Origin: Nitratireductor sp. GISD-1A_MAKvit
Lineage (GTDB): Bacteria; Pseudomonadota; Alphaproteobacteria; Rhizobiales; Rhizobiaceae
DNA length: 64,000 nucleotides
Direction of reading: 5' to 3'
Assembly (NCBI RefSeq): GCF_040819555.1
Contig: NZ_CP161920.1
Location: 2,975,001 to 3,039,000, forward strand
In this document: positions 9,334 to 18,023 of the stretch, in pieces
Position numbering within the stretch: position 1 is the stretch's first letter
Layout: each line of letters begins with the position of its first letter
Notes under the pieces: model-generated
Told to the model about the DNA's origin: nothing
Database searches by the model: none
Seen by the model: only the letters and a program-made list of their open reading frames with translations
Program-made: the position numbers and the translations under genes

Positions 9334-11456
9334 TCCCGGATTTTGCCAGCATCGACTGGTCAGATCCGGAAACATCACCTCTACCCTCCGAGGCACCGCC
9401 CAAGGCCACACCCGAAGGCATCGAGATCAAGTCCTTCTATTCGCAGGACGATGTGAGGGGCCTGCGTTTCCTCGACACCTATCCGGGCGCCGCGCCCTTC
9501 ATTCGCGGCCCCTACCCCACCATGTATGCGCGCCGGCCATGGACGATCCGCCAATATGCCGGCTTCTCCACGGCGGAAGAATCCAACGCCTTCTACCGGC
9601 GCAATCTCGCCGCCGGCCAGAAGGGCCTCTCCGTCGCCTTCGACCTCGCCACCCATCGCGGTTACGACAGCGACCACCCCCGTGTTGCCGGCGATGTGGG
9701 CATGGCCGGTGTGGCGATCGATTCCATCCTCGACATGCGCCAGCTCTTTGATGGCATCCCGCTCGACAAGATGAGCGTGTCAATGACCATGAATGGCGCG
9801 GTCCTGCCCATCATGGCGCTCTATATCGTCGCGGCGGAAGAACAGGGTGTCGCTCAAAAAGACCTTTCGGGCACCATTCAGAACGACATTCTGAAGGAGT
9901 TCATGGTCCGCAACACCTATATCTACCCGCCCAAGCCTTCCATGCGGATCATCTCGGACATTTTCTCCTATACGGCGGAGAACATGCCGAAATTCAACTC
10001 CATTTCCATTTCCGGCTACCACATGCAGGAAGCCGGCGCGACGGCGGATCTGGAGCTTGCCTACACGATCGCCGACGGCATCGAATATGCCCGCGCTGGC
10101 ATCGCCGCCGGCCTCGACATCGACCGTTTCGCGCCGCGCCTCTCCTTCTTCTGGGCCATCGGCATGACCTTCTTCATGGAAGTGGCCAAGATGCGCGCCG
10201 CGCGCCTTCTATGGGCAACGCTGCTCCAGAAGAACTTTGCACCGAAAAACGAGCGTTCGCTCTCCCTGCGCACCCATTGCCAGACATCCGGCTGGTCGCT
10301 CACCGCCCAGGATCCCTATAACAACATCGTGCGCACCATGGTCGAGGCCATGGCCGCCACCCAGGGCCACACCCAGTCTTTACACACCAATGCATTCGAT
10401 GAGGCGCTGGCGCTTCCGACCGACCATTCCGCGCGCATTGCCCGCAACACGCAGCTCATCCTGCAGCTTGAATCCGGCACGACGCGCATGATCGACCCAT
10501 GGGGCGGCTCCCACTTCGTCGAACGCCTCACCCACGACCTTGCCCATCGTGCGCTCAAGCATATCGAAGAGGTGGAAAGCCTCGGCGGCATGGCTGCAGC
10601 CATCGAAAAGGGCGTGCCCAAAATGCGCATCGAGGAGGCCGCGGCCCGCACCCAGGCGCGGATCGATTCAGGCGAGCAGACAGTGGTCGGCGTCAACCGC
10701 TTCCAGCCCGAGCGCGACACCGAGGTCGACGTTTTAAAGGTCGACAATGCCGAGGTGCGCGCCCGCCAGCTCGCCAAGCTCCAACAGCTCAAGGGCACGC
10801 GCGACGTGGGCGAAACCGAGAGCGCGCTGGAAGCCCTGAGCAATGCTGCCGCCGGAGATGGAAACCTGCTCGAATTTGCCGTGCGCGCCGCCCGCGCCAA
10901 CGCGACGGTGGGTGAAATCTCCTCGGCGCTCGAAAAGGCCTTTGGCCGGCATGTGGCAGAGATCCGCACCATTTCCGGCGTCTACCGCAAGGAGGTAGGC
11001 GACCTCACCGCCTTTGAACAGGCCCAGCAGAAAGTGGAGAAGTTCCGCAAGAAAACCGGAGCCGCCCCGCGCATCCTGATCGCCAAGATCGGTCAGGACG
11101 GGCACGATCGCGGCCAGAAGGTCATTGCCACCGCATTCGGCGACCTCGGTTTCGAGGTCACGGTCGGTGCCATGTTCCAGACCCCGGAGGAAGTGGCCGA
11201 ACTGGCCATCGCCAACGATGTGCAGATCGTCGGTGCCTCCTCGCTGGCCGCCGGTCACCTGACCCTCATTCCCGAGCTGAAGGAAGCGCTCGAAAAACGC
11301 GGCCATGGCGACATTCTCCTTGTCGCTGGCGGCGTCATTCCGCCCGACGATTTCGAAGCGGTGCGCGAGGCCGGTGCTGCCGAAATCTTCCCGCCCGGAA
11401 CGGTCATTCCCGAAGCTGCCGAAAAACTGCTCGACCGACTGCTGAAAGCAGGCTGA
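9330..11456 (+). CDS. mutB: Methylmalonyl-CoA mutase large (alpha) subunit, B12-binding
   Basis: A 708-residue catalytic subunit. The barrel domain (about residues 30-550) contains the substrate-binding [18 protein letters not shown] region and the [10 protein letters not shown] and [12 protein letters not shown] blocks. The cobalamin domain (about 575-705) has the base-off DGHDRG motif (D-x-H-x-x-G) whose histidine ligates cobalt, then [16 protein letters not shown] and GGVIPPDDF. The protein is full length. Co-transcribed with mutA through an ATGA overlap. No cobalamin riboswitch or chaperone gene (meaB) was seen nearby. Confidence 0.95.
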   Translation: MIPDFASIDWSDPETSPLPSEAPPKATPEGIEIKSFYSQDDVRGLRFLDTYPGAAPFIRGPYPTMYARRPWTIRQYAGFSTAEESNAFYRRNLAAGQKGLSVAFDLATHRGYDSDHPRVAGDVGMAGVAIDSILDMRQLFDGIPLDKMSVSMTMNGAVLPIMALYIVAAEEQGVAQKDLSGTIQNDILKEFMVRNTYIYPPKPSMRIISDIFSYTAENMPKFNSISISGYHMQEAGATADLELAYTIADGIEYARAGIAAGLDIDRFAPRLSFFWAIGMTFFMEVAKMRAARLLWATLLQKNFAPKNERSLSLRTHCQTSGWSLTAQDPYNNIVRTMVEAMAATQGHTQSLHTNAFDEALALPTDHSARIARNTQLILQLESGTTRMIDPWGGSHFVERLTHDLAHRALKHIEEVESLGGMAAAIEKGVPKMRIEEAAARTQARIDSGEQTVVGVNRFQPERDTEVDVLKVDNAEVRARQLAKLQQLKGTRDVGETESALEALSNAAAGDGNLLEFAVRAARANATVGEISSALEKAFGRHVAEIRTISGVYRKEVGDLTAFEQAQQKVEKFRKKTGAAPRILIAKIGQDGHDRGQKVIATAFGDLGFEVTVGAMFQTPEEVAELAIANDVQIVGASSLAAGHLTLIPELKEALEKRGHGDILLVAGGVIPPDDFEAVREAGAAEIFPPGTVIPEAAEKLLDRLLKAG

Positions 11457-11484
11457 CGCCCTGATCTTGAAATGGACGGCGCCA

Positions 11485-11506
11485 TGTTATACCTTAAGTT
11501 ATAACA
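11485..11506. promoter_or_regulatory. Palindromic operator upstream of the toxin-antitoxin operon
   Basis: TGTTATA and TATAACA form perfect 7-bp arms around CCTTAAGT, which itself contains CTTAAG, so 20 of 22 bases are symmetric. It ends 15 bp before the antitoxin ATG and its AT-rich arms overlap where a -10 box would sit. This is the expected place for autoregulation by an AbrB-fold antitoxin. Binding is inferred. Confidence 0.6.
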
Positions 11507-11521
11507 GACGGAGCCAAAGCC

Positions 11522-11743
11522 ATGAACGTGACCATTCGCAAGATCGGCAATTCGGAAGGTGTCATCCTGCCGAAGGAGGTGCTTGAGCGGAAAGGCTTGA
11601 AATCGGGAGACCAACTGGTGCTCACGGAGACCGACAATGGCGTGTCTCTCGCCGCAGCCGACGATCAGTTCGAACGTCAGATGGAAGCGGCGCGGCAGTT
11701 CATGGATCGATACAAGGTCGCTCTGCAAAAGCTCGCCGAATGA
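11522..11743 (+). CDS. Antitoxin, AbrB/MazE-type swapped-hairpin DNA-binding protein
   Basis: A 73-residue protein whose first 45 residues match the AbrB/MazE DNA-binding fold (VTIRKIGNSEGVILPKEVLE, then LKSGDQLVLTE). The helical C-terminal tail (about 48-73) would wrap the toxin. It lies immediately before a Doc-family toxin gene with a 4-base stop/start overlap, the classical antitoxin-first order. It probably neutralises Doc and represses the operon through the palindrome at 11485-11506. Confidence 0.85.
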   Translation: MNVTIRKIGNSEGVILPKEVLERKGLKSGDQLVLTETDNGVSLAAADDQFERQMEAARQFMDRYKVALQKLAE

Positions 11744-12129
11744 GTTGGGAATTCCTCTCCCGGCTTGCCGTGGAAGCGATGCATGAAGAGCAATTGCGCA
11801 GGCACGGCGGCGCGCGCGGCGTCCGCGATGAAAACGCCCTTGAATCCGCTCTCGCAAGAGCAGAGAACAAGGCCCTGTATGAAACGCCGGACGTCCACGC
11901 GCTCGCCGCCGCCTACGCATTCGGTCTTGCACGAAACCACGCCTTTGTGGATGGCAACAAGCGCACGGCAATCGTTGCAGCGGGTACGTTTCTCCTGCTT
12001 CACGGCTACCGCATGACTGCCAATGACGGATTGCTATACACTTTCGTGATGGACCTCGCCGCCGGCGAGATCGACGAAGAAGGTGCCGCCCGTTTCTTCC
12101 GCGACCATACCGTCCCGCTAGACACCTGA
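11740..12129 (+). CDS. doc: Doc (death-on-curing) family toxin, Fic fold
   Basis: A 129-residue Fic-superfamily toxin. The catalytic loop HAFVDGNKRTA matches the Doc consensus H-x-F-x-[ND]-[AG]-N-K-R. Known Doc proteins phosphorylate and inactivate elongation factor EF-Tu, whereas typical Fic proteins AMPylate targets; the GNK arrangement here fits Doc. No inhibitory alpha helix is present in the toxin, in keeping with inhibition by the separate antitoxin. ATG at 11740 overlaps the antitoxin stop. The module looks intact, and both motifs are complete. Confidence 0.88.
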   Translation: MSWEFLSRLAVEAMHEEQLRRHGGARGVRDENALESALARAENKALYETPDVHALAAAYAFGLARNHAFVDGNKRTAIVAAGTFLLLHGYRMTANDGLLYTFVMDLAAGEIDEEGAARFFRDHTVPLDT

Positions 12130-12193
12130 CGCCGCGGCACAAAACCTGCATTCAACGGTGGGCATCAGCGGACCGAACCGGAGTTGTACCAAT

Positions 12194-13562
12194 ATGAACC
12201 GCCGTCGCCTGTTGAAAGCCACCGCAGGGTTTGCCGTTCTCGGTCTTGCGATGCCGCGAGCGGCCTTTGCCGACGCCGCACTGCGACGCGCCGCAACGGG
12301 TGCGGCAAACGCAGCCGAATTCGGCCTCGAACCCAACGCAGCCCAGAACCAGACTGCAGCCCTCCAGGCCCTGCTTGAACGGGCAAGCGCGGAAGCCATT
12401 CCCATATTCTTGCCACCGGGCCGCTACCGTCTCTCCGATCTCGCCCTTCCCCGGCAAACCCGTCTTTTCGGCGTTCCGGGGGCCACGCATCTGGAGCAGG
12501 ATAACCTCGGATCGATGTTCACTGCGCGAGCCGGTCACCATCTCGCGCTTTCCGGCCTCGCTTTCGATGGCCGGCTCATGCCGCCTTCCGGTTCAGGCGG
12601 CGGCCCTGCTCGACATTGAAGATACCCGCCACATTGCAATCGAAGACTGCACCTTCGCAAACAGCGGCGGCAATGGCCTGTCCCTGCGCCGTACACAGGG
12701 CAAAATCCGCGATTGCGCCATCACCGACATTGCGGACTATGCACTCTACGCACTGGATTCGAGTGGCCTCGATGTCATCGAAAACACCGTCTCCGATTGC
12801 GGCAATGGCGGCATTCTGATCCACCGCAGAGCTCCAGGTTCAGATGGCAGCCGTGTTTCTGGAAACCGCATCTCCCGCATCCGTGCCGACAGGGGCGGCA
12901 CCGGCCAGTACGGCAATGGCATCAACGCCTATCGCGCCGACAATCTCCGCGTCTCCGACAATGAAGTCACCGACTGCGCCTTTTCCGCCATCCGCGGCAA
13001 CAGCGCCGGCAATCTCCAGATATCCGGCAACACCTGCCTGCGCTCGGGCGAAACCGCGCTATACGCAGAGTTCGCCTTTCAGGGCGCTGTCATCACCGGC
13101 AATCTCGTGGATGGTGCTGCCCACGGCATCTCCATGGCCAATTTCGACAAGGGCGGGCGGCTCTGTGCCTGCACCGGCAACATCATCCGCAACCTGTCCG
13201 CAGACGGCCCCTACCCGTCGCCCATGGCCGGTTTCGGCATCGGCATAAATGTCGAGGCCGACAGCACGGTCACCGGCAACATCATCGAAAACGCACCGCT
13301 TGCAGGCATCCGCCTGGGCTGGGGTCCCTTCCTGCGCAACGTCACCGCTTCGGGCAATGTCATCCGCAAGGCAAAAACCGGCATCATCGTGTCGGTGGTC
13401 GAAGGCACCGGTTCCGCCGTCATATCCGGCAACGTTTTCGAAGACACGCCCAGTGGCGCGGTCGTCGGCCATCGCTGGGCCGAGCCTGCCACCGGCGATC
13501 TGCTGCACTCCGGCAACGAGGAAGTCCCGCACCTGACGCTGGCTGGCAACCGGGCGGGTTAG
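12194..13562 (+). CDS. Tat-exported repetitive beta-helix protein (TIGR03808-like), +1 frameshift
   Basis: The first 138 codons (frame from ATG 12194) encode a twin-arginine signal (NRRRLLKATAGFAV...AAFA) and the start of a parallel beta-helix. The remainder lies in the next frame, from about 12600 to 13562, with many short repeats of the type I-S-G-N-x-I or V-T-G-N-I-I-E-N. The frame changes at GGCCCTG (12602-12608). Removing one C restores GGLLDIEDTRHIAIEDC and a 455-residue protein matching the TAT-translocated repetitive family. The function of that family is unknown; pectate-lyase-like carbohydrate binding is a guess. The same signature occurs at seven other frameshifts here, so the gene is probably intact in the cell. 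Confidence 0.75.
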
Positions 13563-13633
13563 GACATCACGGATGTTTGCCGCGATCGTCTTCGCAGCAG
13601 AGAGCATGCAATGATTGCGCAGCCAAGGGCGTT

Positions 13634-13751
13634 GCGTGGTTCGACAGGCTCACCATGAGGGAGGGAAACGGTCTCACACCCGTTGCGCCGCCGTTCCGCC
13701 AGCCTTTGTGGCAGCAGCCACTTCCCTCATGGTGAGCCCGTCGAACCATGC
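13634..13751. repeat. Long imperfect inverted repeat (REP-like)
   Basis: Arms of 29 bases at 13634-13662 and 13723-13751 are complementary at 27 positions. The core TTCGACRGGCTCACCATGAGG is the inverse of the core found in every unit of the adjacent tandem array. Together these look like a REP/BIME-type intergenic element. Confidence 0.7.
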
Positions 13752-14187
13752 ACCACGTCAATGCACGCCGATGCCATTCACCGTGGTTCCTGTTCCAAAC
13801 GGATGTGCCATCAAAGCCCTCCCTCATGGTGAGCTTGTCGAACCACGCACCACGTCAACGCAGACCGATGCCGTTCACCGTGGCCCTGTTCCAAACGGAT
13901 GTGCCATCAAAGCCCTCCCTCATGGTGAGCCCGTCGAACCACGCACCACGTCAACGCAGACCGATGCCGTTCACCGTGGCCCTGTTCAAAACGGATGTGC
14001 CATCAAAGCCCTCCCTCATGGTGAGCCTGTCGAACCACGCACCGCGTCAACGCAGGCCGACGCCGGTCACCGTAGCCCTGTTCCAAACGGATGTGCCATC
14101 AAAGCCCTCCCTCATGGTGAGCCTGTCGAACCACGCACCACGTCAATGCAGACCGATGCCATTCACCGTGGATCCTGTTCTAACCGG
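13724..14187. repeat. Tandem array of five 96-97-bp units
   Basis: Units begin at ccctcatggtgagc at 13724, 13821, 13917, 14013 and 14109; the last is cut at about 14187. The spacing is 97, 96, 96, 96. Copies differ at only a few positions, so expansion is recent. The period is a multiple of three, which keeps several meaningless reading frames open across the array. There are no variable spacers, so it is not CRISPR. It fills the intergenic space between the beta-helix gene and the asparaginase stop at 14204. Confidence 0.9.
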
Positions 14188-14203
14188 GTACGCTCGAAAC
14201 GCT

Positions 14204-15208
14204 CTATCCGACCAGCGCTTCCGAAGGCCGCAATGCACCCACCTCGAAGCCACGCCGATTGGTCAGAACCGGTCGGGCCATCTCATGCAACGTTCCGGCG
14301 AGCGCATCGCCCTTCAGAAGCTGCGCCAGCACTTCGGCGACCATCACTTCTGCGGCACGCGTCGTGCCATCATCGCATTTCAGCGCGAGGCCGATGCCCT
14401 TTTCAGGGATCGCGGCACAAAACACGCCTTCCGCCCCCGTCTTGGTGAAAATGCGTCCCTTGCCCGCTTCCATCATGCGCGTATCGGCGCGCCCGCTGCC
14501 GGCCACATAAAACGGCTCCGCCATGCAGGCGGCAAAAATGCGCTTTGCGGCTTTCGCCCTTTCCGGCGCGAACCCGTTCCCCGTCGCCATGCGCGCGAAC
14601 CCCTGCGCGAGCGCCTTCAACGGCACCGCATAAGTGGGAATGGAACAGCCGTCCGTGCCGCACAAATCGCTTTCATGCGCTGCACCCGTCACATCCTCCA
14701 TGGCAGCCTTCACGGCTTCCTGCGCCGGGTGCCCAAGCGCCACATAACCACGCGGGTCATGGCCAAGATGCGCGCAGGTGCAAAGAAAGCCAGCATGTTT
14801 TCCCGAGCAATTGTTGTGCGCCGCCGTCGGCTCCGCCAGATCGCGCGCCTGTTCGATCAACACATGCTCTTCCGACGACCAATGCGCTCCGCATTCGAAC
14901 GCATCTGTGTCCAGCCCGGCACGCTTGACCATGGCAGTCGCCAGCGCCGCATGCTCCGGCTCGCCCGAATGGGATGCGCAGGCAAGCGCGATTTCTCGAT
15001 TGCCGAAGCCGAAGGCATCCGCCGCCCCGCTTTCCACAAAAGGCAGCGCCTGAATGGCTTTTACGGCAGAACGTGGAAACACGGGCCGATCAATGTCGCC
15101 AAGGCTCATCACCTTTCCGCCATCCGCATCGAACACGGCGATCGCGCCACGGTGCCTGCTCTCGACAACGTTACCGCGCAGCACTTCGACCAGAACCGGA
15201 TTGCCCAT
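14204..15208 (-). CDS. L-asparaginase, Rhizobium type II (thermolabile) family
   Basis: A 334-residue enzyme hydrolysing L-asparagine to aspartate and ammonia. It belongs to the rhizobial asparaginase family (PF06089), unrelated to E. coli AnsA/AnsB. Landmarks include FPRSAVKAIQALP, the CASHSGEPEH block, NNCSGKHAGFL, DGCSIPTYAVPL and GTDGC. ATG 15208 is chosen over an upstream TTG because ggtga precedes it at good spacing and family members start with this sequence. It is divergent from the DUF3750 gene, sharing a 62-bp promoter region. The 3' end abuts the 96-bp repeat array. Confidence 0.88.
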   Translation of the reverse strand: MGNPVLVEVLRGNVVESRHRGAIAVFDADGGKVMSLGDIDRPVFPRSAVKAIQALPFVESGAADAFGFGNREIALACASHSGEPEHAALATAMVKRAGLDTDAFECGAHWSSEEHVLIEQARDLAEPTAAHNNCSGKHAGFLCTCAHLGHDPRGYVALGHPAQEAVKAAMEDVTGAAHESDLCGTDGCSIPTYAVPLKALAQGFARMATGNGFAPERAKAAKRIFAACMAEPFYVAGSGRADTRMMEAGKGRIFTKTGAEGVFCAAIPEKGIGLALKCDDGTTRAAEVMVAEVLAQLLKGDALAGTLHEMARPVLTNRRGFEVGALRPSEALVG

Positions 15209-15270
15209 GTTTTCACCGTATTTTGGGGGATTCACTTTCAAATCAAGCCAACCGCAATAGACTGGCCCTC

Positions 15271-16050
15271 ATGCGTTTTTTCAAGCGGACTTTGCTGTTT
15301 ATTACCCTTGTCTTCATTCTGCCGGCCTTTGCCTCGCTGGCATGGTGGGCGATGCAGGAGCGGCCGGTCTCGTGGCGCAGCGCAGATTGGTCCGCAAGCG
15401 GCGTTCTCCCACAAGTAACCGACGATCCACGAGCTGCAATCTATGTCATGGCCGCGCGCACCGGCGGCATGAAGGGTGCCCTGTCCGTCCATAGCTGGCT
15501 CGTGCTCAAGCGCGCTGGCGCTTCATCCTATGACCGCTATGACAAGGTCGGATGGGGCAGTCCCGTGCGCCGCAACGCCTATCCGGCAGATGGACGCTGG
15601 TATTCCAACACGCCCTATGTCGTTGCCGCCATCAAGGGAGAGGAAGCCGAGCGGCTGATGCCGCAGGTAGAAGCGGCCATCGCCAGCTATCCCTTCTCGC
15701 GGCGCGGTGACTACGGGCTCTGGCCCGGGCCAAACTCCGATTCCTTCACCGCGCATGTGTTGCGTAACGTTCCGGATCTCGACATCGCCCTGCCACCAAC
15801 CGCTGTCGGGCGCGATTATCGTCCGGGTCTGCTGGCGTTCGATCACACGCCCGACTGGAGCGACGTGCATGTTTCGCTGGGCGGGCTGGCGGGCATCGCT
15901 GCCGGCCTGCGTTCCGGTGTCGAGCTGCATTTTCTCGGGCTGGTCGCAGGCATCGATCTGCGCCGCCCGGCGCTCAAGGTGCCGGGCTTCGGCCGCGTCG
16001 ATCTATGGCCGTCCGCAACCGCCGGAGAGAAGGCCGCGCCCGCTATTTGA
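15271..16050 (+). CDS. DUF3750 domain protein, membrane anchored
   Basis: A 259-residue protein with one N-terminal transmembrane helix (about residues 7-28) and a DUF3750 domain facing the periplasm. The conserved blocks AARTGGMKGALSVHSWLVLK, RRGDYGLWPGPNSDSFTAHV and SLGGLAGIAAGLRSGVE(L)HFLGL are visible. The function of the family is unknown. The GPNSD...H arrangement suggests an enzyme-like pocket, but that is only an impression. The stop overlaps the convergent thiolase gene by 8 bases. Confidence 0.8.
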   Translation: MRFFKRTLLFITLVFILPAFASLAWWAMQERPVSWRSADWSASGVLPQVTDDPRAAIYVMAARTGGMKGALSVHSWLVLKRAGASSYDRYDKVGWGSPVRRNAYPADGRWYSNTPYVVAAIKGEEAERLMPQVEAAIASYPFSRRGDYGLWPGPNSDSFTAHVLRNVPDLDIALPPTAVGRDYRPGLLAFDHTPDWSDVHVSLGGLAGIAAGLRSGVELHFLGLVAGIDLRRPALKVPGFGRVDLWPSATAGEKAAPAI

Positions 16051-17209
16051 TCCGTTCGAGGATCGACACATAGTTTGCGACCGCCGCGCCCCCCATGTTG
16101 AAGATACCGCCCAGCTTCGCGTCGGGGATCTGGATGCCGCCGGCCTCGCCGGTTAGCTGCATCGCCGTCAGCGCATGCATGGAAACGCCAGTCGCGCCGA
16201 TCGGGTGCCCCTTGGCCTTCAGCCCGCCTGAAGGGTTCACCGGCAGCCGCCCGTTCTTCTCGGTCTGACCTTCGAGCGCGATCTTTCCGCCCTCGCCGGG
16301 CTTTGCCAGCCCCATCGCCTCATATTCGATCAGTTCGGCGATGGTGAAACAGTCATGGGTTTCCACGAAGGAGAGGTCATCCAGCGCCACGCCCGCGCTT
16401 TTCAACGCGCGCTTCCAGGCCTCTTCGCAGCCCTCGAATTTCAGAATGTCGCGCTTCGACATGGGCAGGAAGTCCTGCACATGCTCGTTCGCCCTCAGCG
16501 CCACCGCGCGGCGCATGGAGAGTGCCGTCTGCGTGTCCGTCAACACGATCGCCGCCGCACCATCCGAAACGAGCGAACAATCGGTGCGTTTCAGCGGACC
16601 GGCGACATAAGGATTGCGCTCGCTCTCCTGCCGGCAGAAGTCGAAACCCAGATCCTTGCGCATCTGCGCGAACGGGTTCTCGACACCGTTTTTGTGGTTC
16701 TTGGCCGCAAGCGTCGCCAGCGCGTCCGACTGGTCGCCATATTTCTGAAAATAGGCATCGGCGATTTTGCCGAAAACGCCGGCAAAACCGCCCGGAATCT
16801 CGCCATCTTCGGGCAAATAGGACGCTTTCAGCAGGTTTTGCGCGATCTGCGGGCCGGGCGTTTTCGTCATCTGCTCCGCGCCCACCACAAGCACGATGCG
16901 GGCGTCGCGCGAAGCGATGGAACGTGCACCCTGCCGCACGGCGGCAGAACCGGTCGCGCAGGCGTTTTCCACCCGTGTCGCCGGCTTGAAACGCAGCCGG
17001 TCATCGGCCTGCAGCACGAGGCTGGCGGTAAAATCCTGCGGTGAGAAACCGGCGTTGAAATGGCCGAGCACGATCTCGTCCACATCCTCAGGCCCAATGC
17101 CGGCATGGTCCAGAGCCTCGCGCGCCACCTGAACGATCAGCCCTTCAAGCGTGTCATCGGTCAGCTTGCCGAACTTTGAATGGGCCCAGCCCACAATGCA
17201 TGCAGTCAT
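16043..17209 (-). CDS. Thiolase family acetyl-CoA acetyltransferase (SCP-x-like)
   Basis: A 388-residue thiolase-fold enzyme. The nucleophile cysteine lies in VENACATGSAAV (near residue 84), the histidine in ETHDCFT, and the C-terminal NPSGGLKAKGHPIGATG motif is complete. This pattern fits the thiolase branch related to sterol carrier protein X, which acts in degradation of branched or cyclic acyl-CoAs, more than biosynthetic PhaA. The start has acceptable context (gggagagacg upstream). No beta-oxidation genes adjoin it; the next gene on the other side is betI. Confidence 0.85.
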   Translation of the reverse strand: MTACIVGWAHSKFGKLTDDTLEGLIVQVAREALDHAGIGPEDVDEIVLGHFNAGFSPQDFTASLVLQADDRLRFKPATRVENACATGSAAVRQGARSIASRDARIVLVVGAEQMTKTPGPQIAQNLLKASYLPEDGEIPGGFAGVFGKIADAYFQKYGDQSDALATLAAKNHKNGVENPFAQMRKDLGFDFCRQESERNPYVAGPLKRTDCSLVSDGAAAIVLTDTQTALSMRRAVALRANEHVQDFLPMSKRDILKFEGCEEAWKRALKSAGVALDDLSFVETHDCFTIAELIEYEAMGLAKPGEGGKIALEGQTEKNGRLPVNPSGGLKAKGHPIGATGVSMHALTAMQLTGEAGGIQIPDAKLGGIFNMGGAAVANYVSILERIK

Positions 17210-17385
17210 CTCGTCTCTCCCGGAGGGCGGCCTTCAAAGCCGCAGATTAGAGCAAACATGTGAGCGGACCATAAATCCGCAGCCGATTTTGTTCAAGCAT
17301 GAACTATTTTCCGCAAAGCCCCTGTTCACTGACTGATGTTTCCCACCGCATGTTCGGCGCTTGGATGATGCCATGAGGATTTTTC

Positions 17386-17405
17386 TTGATTGACTAATCA
17401 ATCAA
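17386..17405. promoter_or_regulatory. Probable BetI operator
   Basis: TTGATTGA-CTAA-TCAATCAA is a perfect 8-bp inverted repeat, 15 bp before the betI ATG. Its position and TTGATTGA-like sequence suit a TetR-family operator for autorepression of the bet operon, relieved by choline. Binding is inferred. Confidence 0.65.
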
Positions 17406-17420
17406 TAATAAACAAACCCC

Positions 17421-18023
17421 ATGCCCAAGATCGGAATGGAACCCATACGCCGCCGAGCCCTCATCGATGCGGCCATCAGCGCCATCGGTGAGCGCGGCGC
17501 GCTCAACGTCACCATGTCGGACATTGCGGGTCGTGCTGGCGTCTCGACGGCCCTCGCGCATCACTATTTCGGCGGCAAGGACGACCTCCTCTTCGCCACA
17601 ATGCGCCACATCCTCTCCCAGCTCGGCAGCGAGATCCGCACGGCCATCGCGCCCCTTTCCGGCCCTGAACGCGTCCGCGCAATCATTGCCGTCAACCTGT
17701 CGCCCGATCAGTTCCGGCCCGAGATCATCGCAGCATGGCTCGCCTTCTATGTGGAGGCCCGGCGCGATGCCGCACTCGGCCGCCTCTTCCGCATCTATGT
17801 GCACCGCCTGCACAGCGACCTGATGAGCGGGCTTTCTCATCTTCCTCGCGCAAGCGCCATTCGCATCGCGCGCGGCATCGCCGCCCTCATCGATGGTCTT
17901 TACCTGCGCCGCGCGCTTGGCGAGGGCGTGGAGGATTCCGCCACAGCCATCGCCCTTGTCGAAGACTATCTCGACATGGCGCTCGCCCCACACCCGCCCC
18001 ATGGGAGCCTGCCCCATGCATGA
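17421..18023 (+). CDS. betI: Choline-responsive repressor BetI (TetR family)
   Basis: A 200-residue TetR-type regulator. The helix-turn-helix is [26 protein letters not shown] near residues 33-58, and the C-terminal ligand domain contains [16 protein letters not shown], typical of BetI. It represses the glycine betaine synthesis genes and is induced by choline. It is the first gene of a betI-betA-betB operon, with an inverted-repeat operator just upstream. Its last 8 bases overlap betA. Confidence 0.9.
   Translation: MPKIGMEPIRRRALIDAAISAIGERGALNVTMSDIAGRAGVSTALAHHYFGGKDDLLFATMRHILSQLGSEIRTAIAPLSGPERVRAIIAVNLSPDQFRPEIIAAWLAFYVEARRDAALGRLFRIYVHRLHSDLMSGLSHLPRASAIRIARGIAALIDGLYLRRALGEGVEDSATAIALVEDYLDMALAPHPPHGSLPHA

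Noticed and set aside
13724..14187. CRISPR array
   Set aside because: The repeats abut with no variable spacers between them, and no cas genes are present.
13615..15418. Two long plus-strand reading frames across the 96-bp repeats
   Set aside because: The 96-bp period is a multiple of three, so frames without a stop persist through the array. The longer frame also runs antisense to the asparaginase gene, and no protein family is recognisable.
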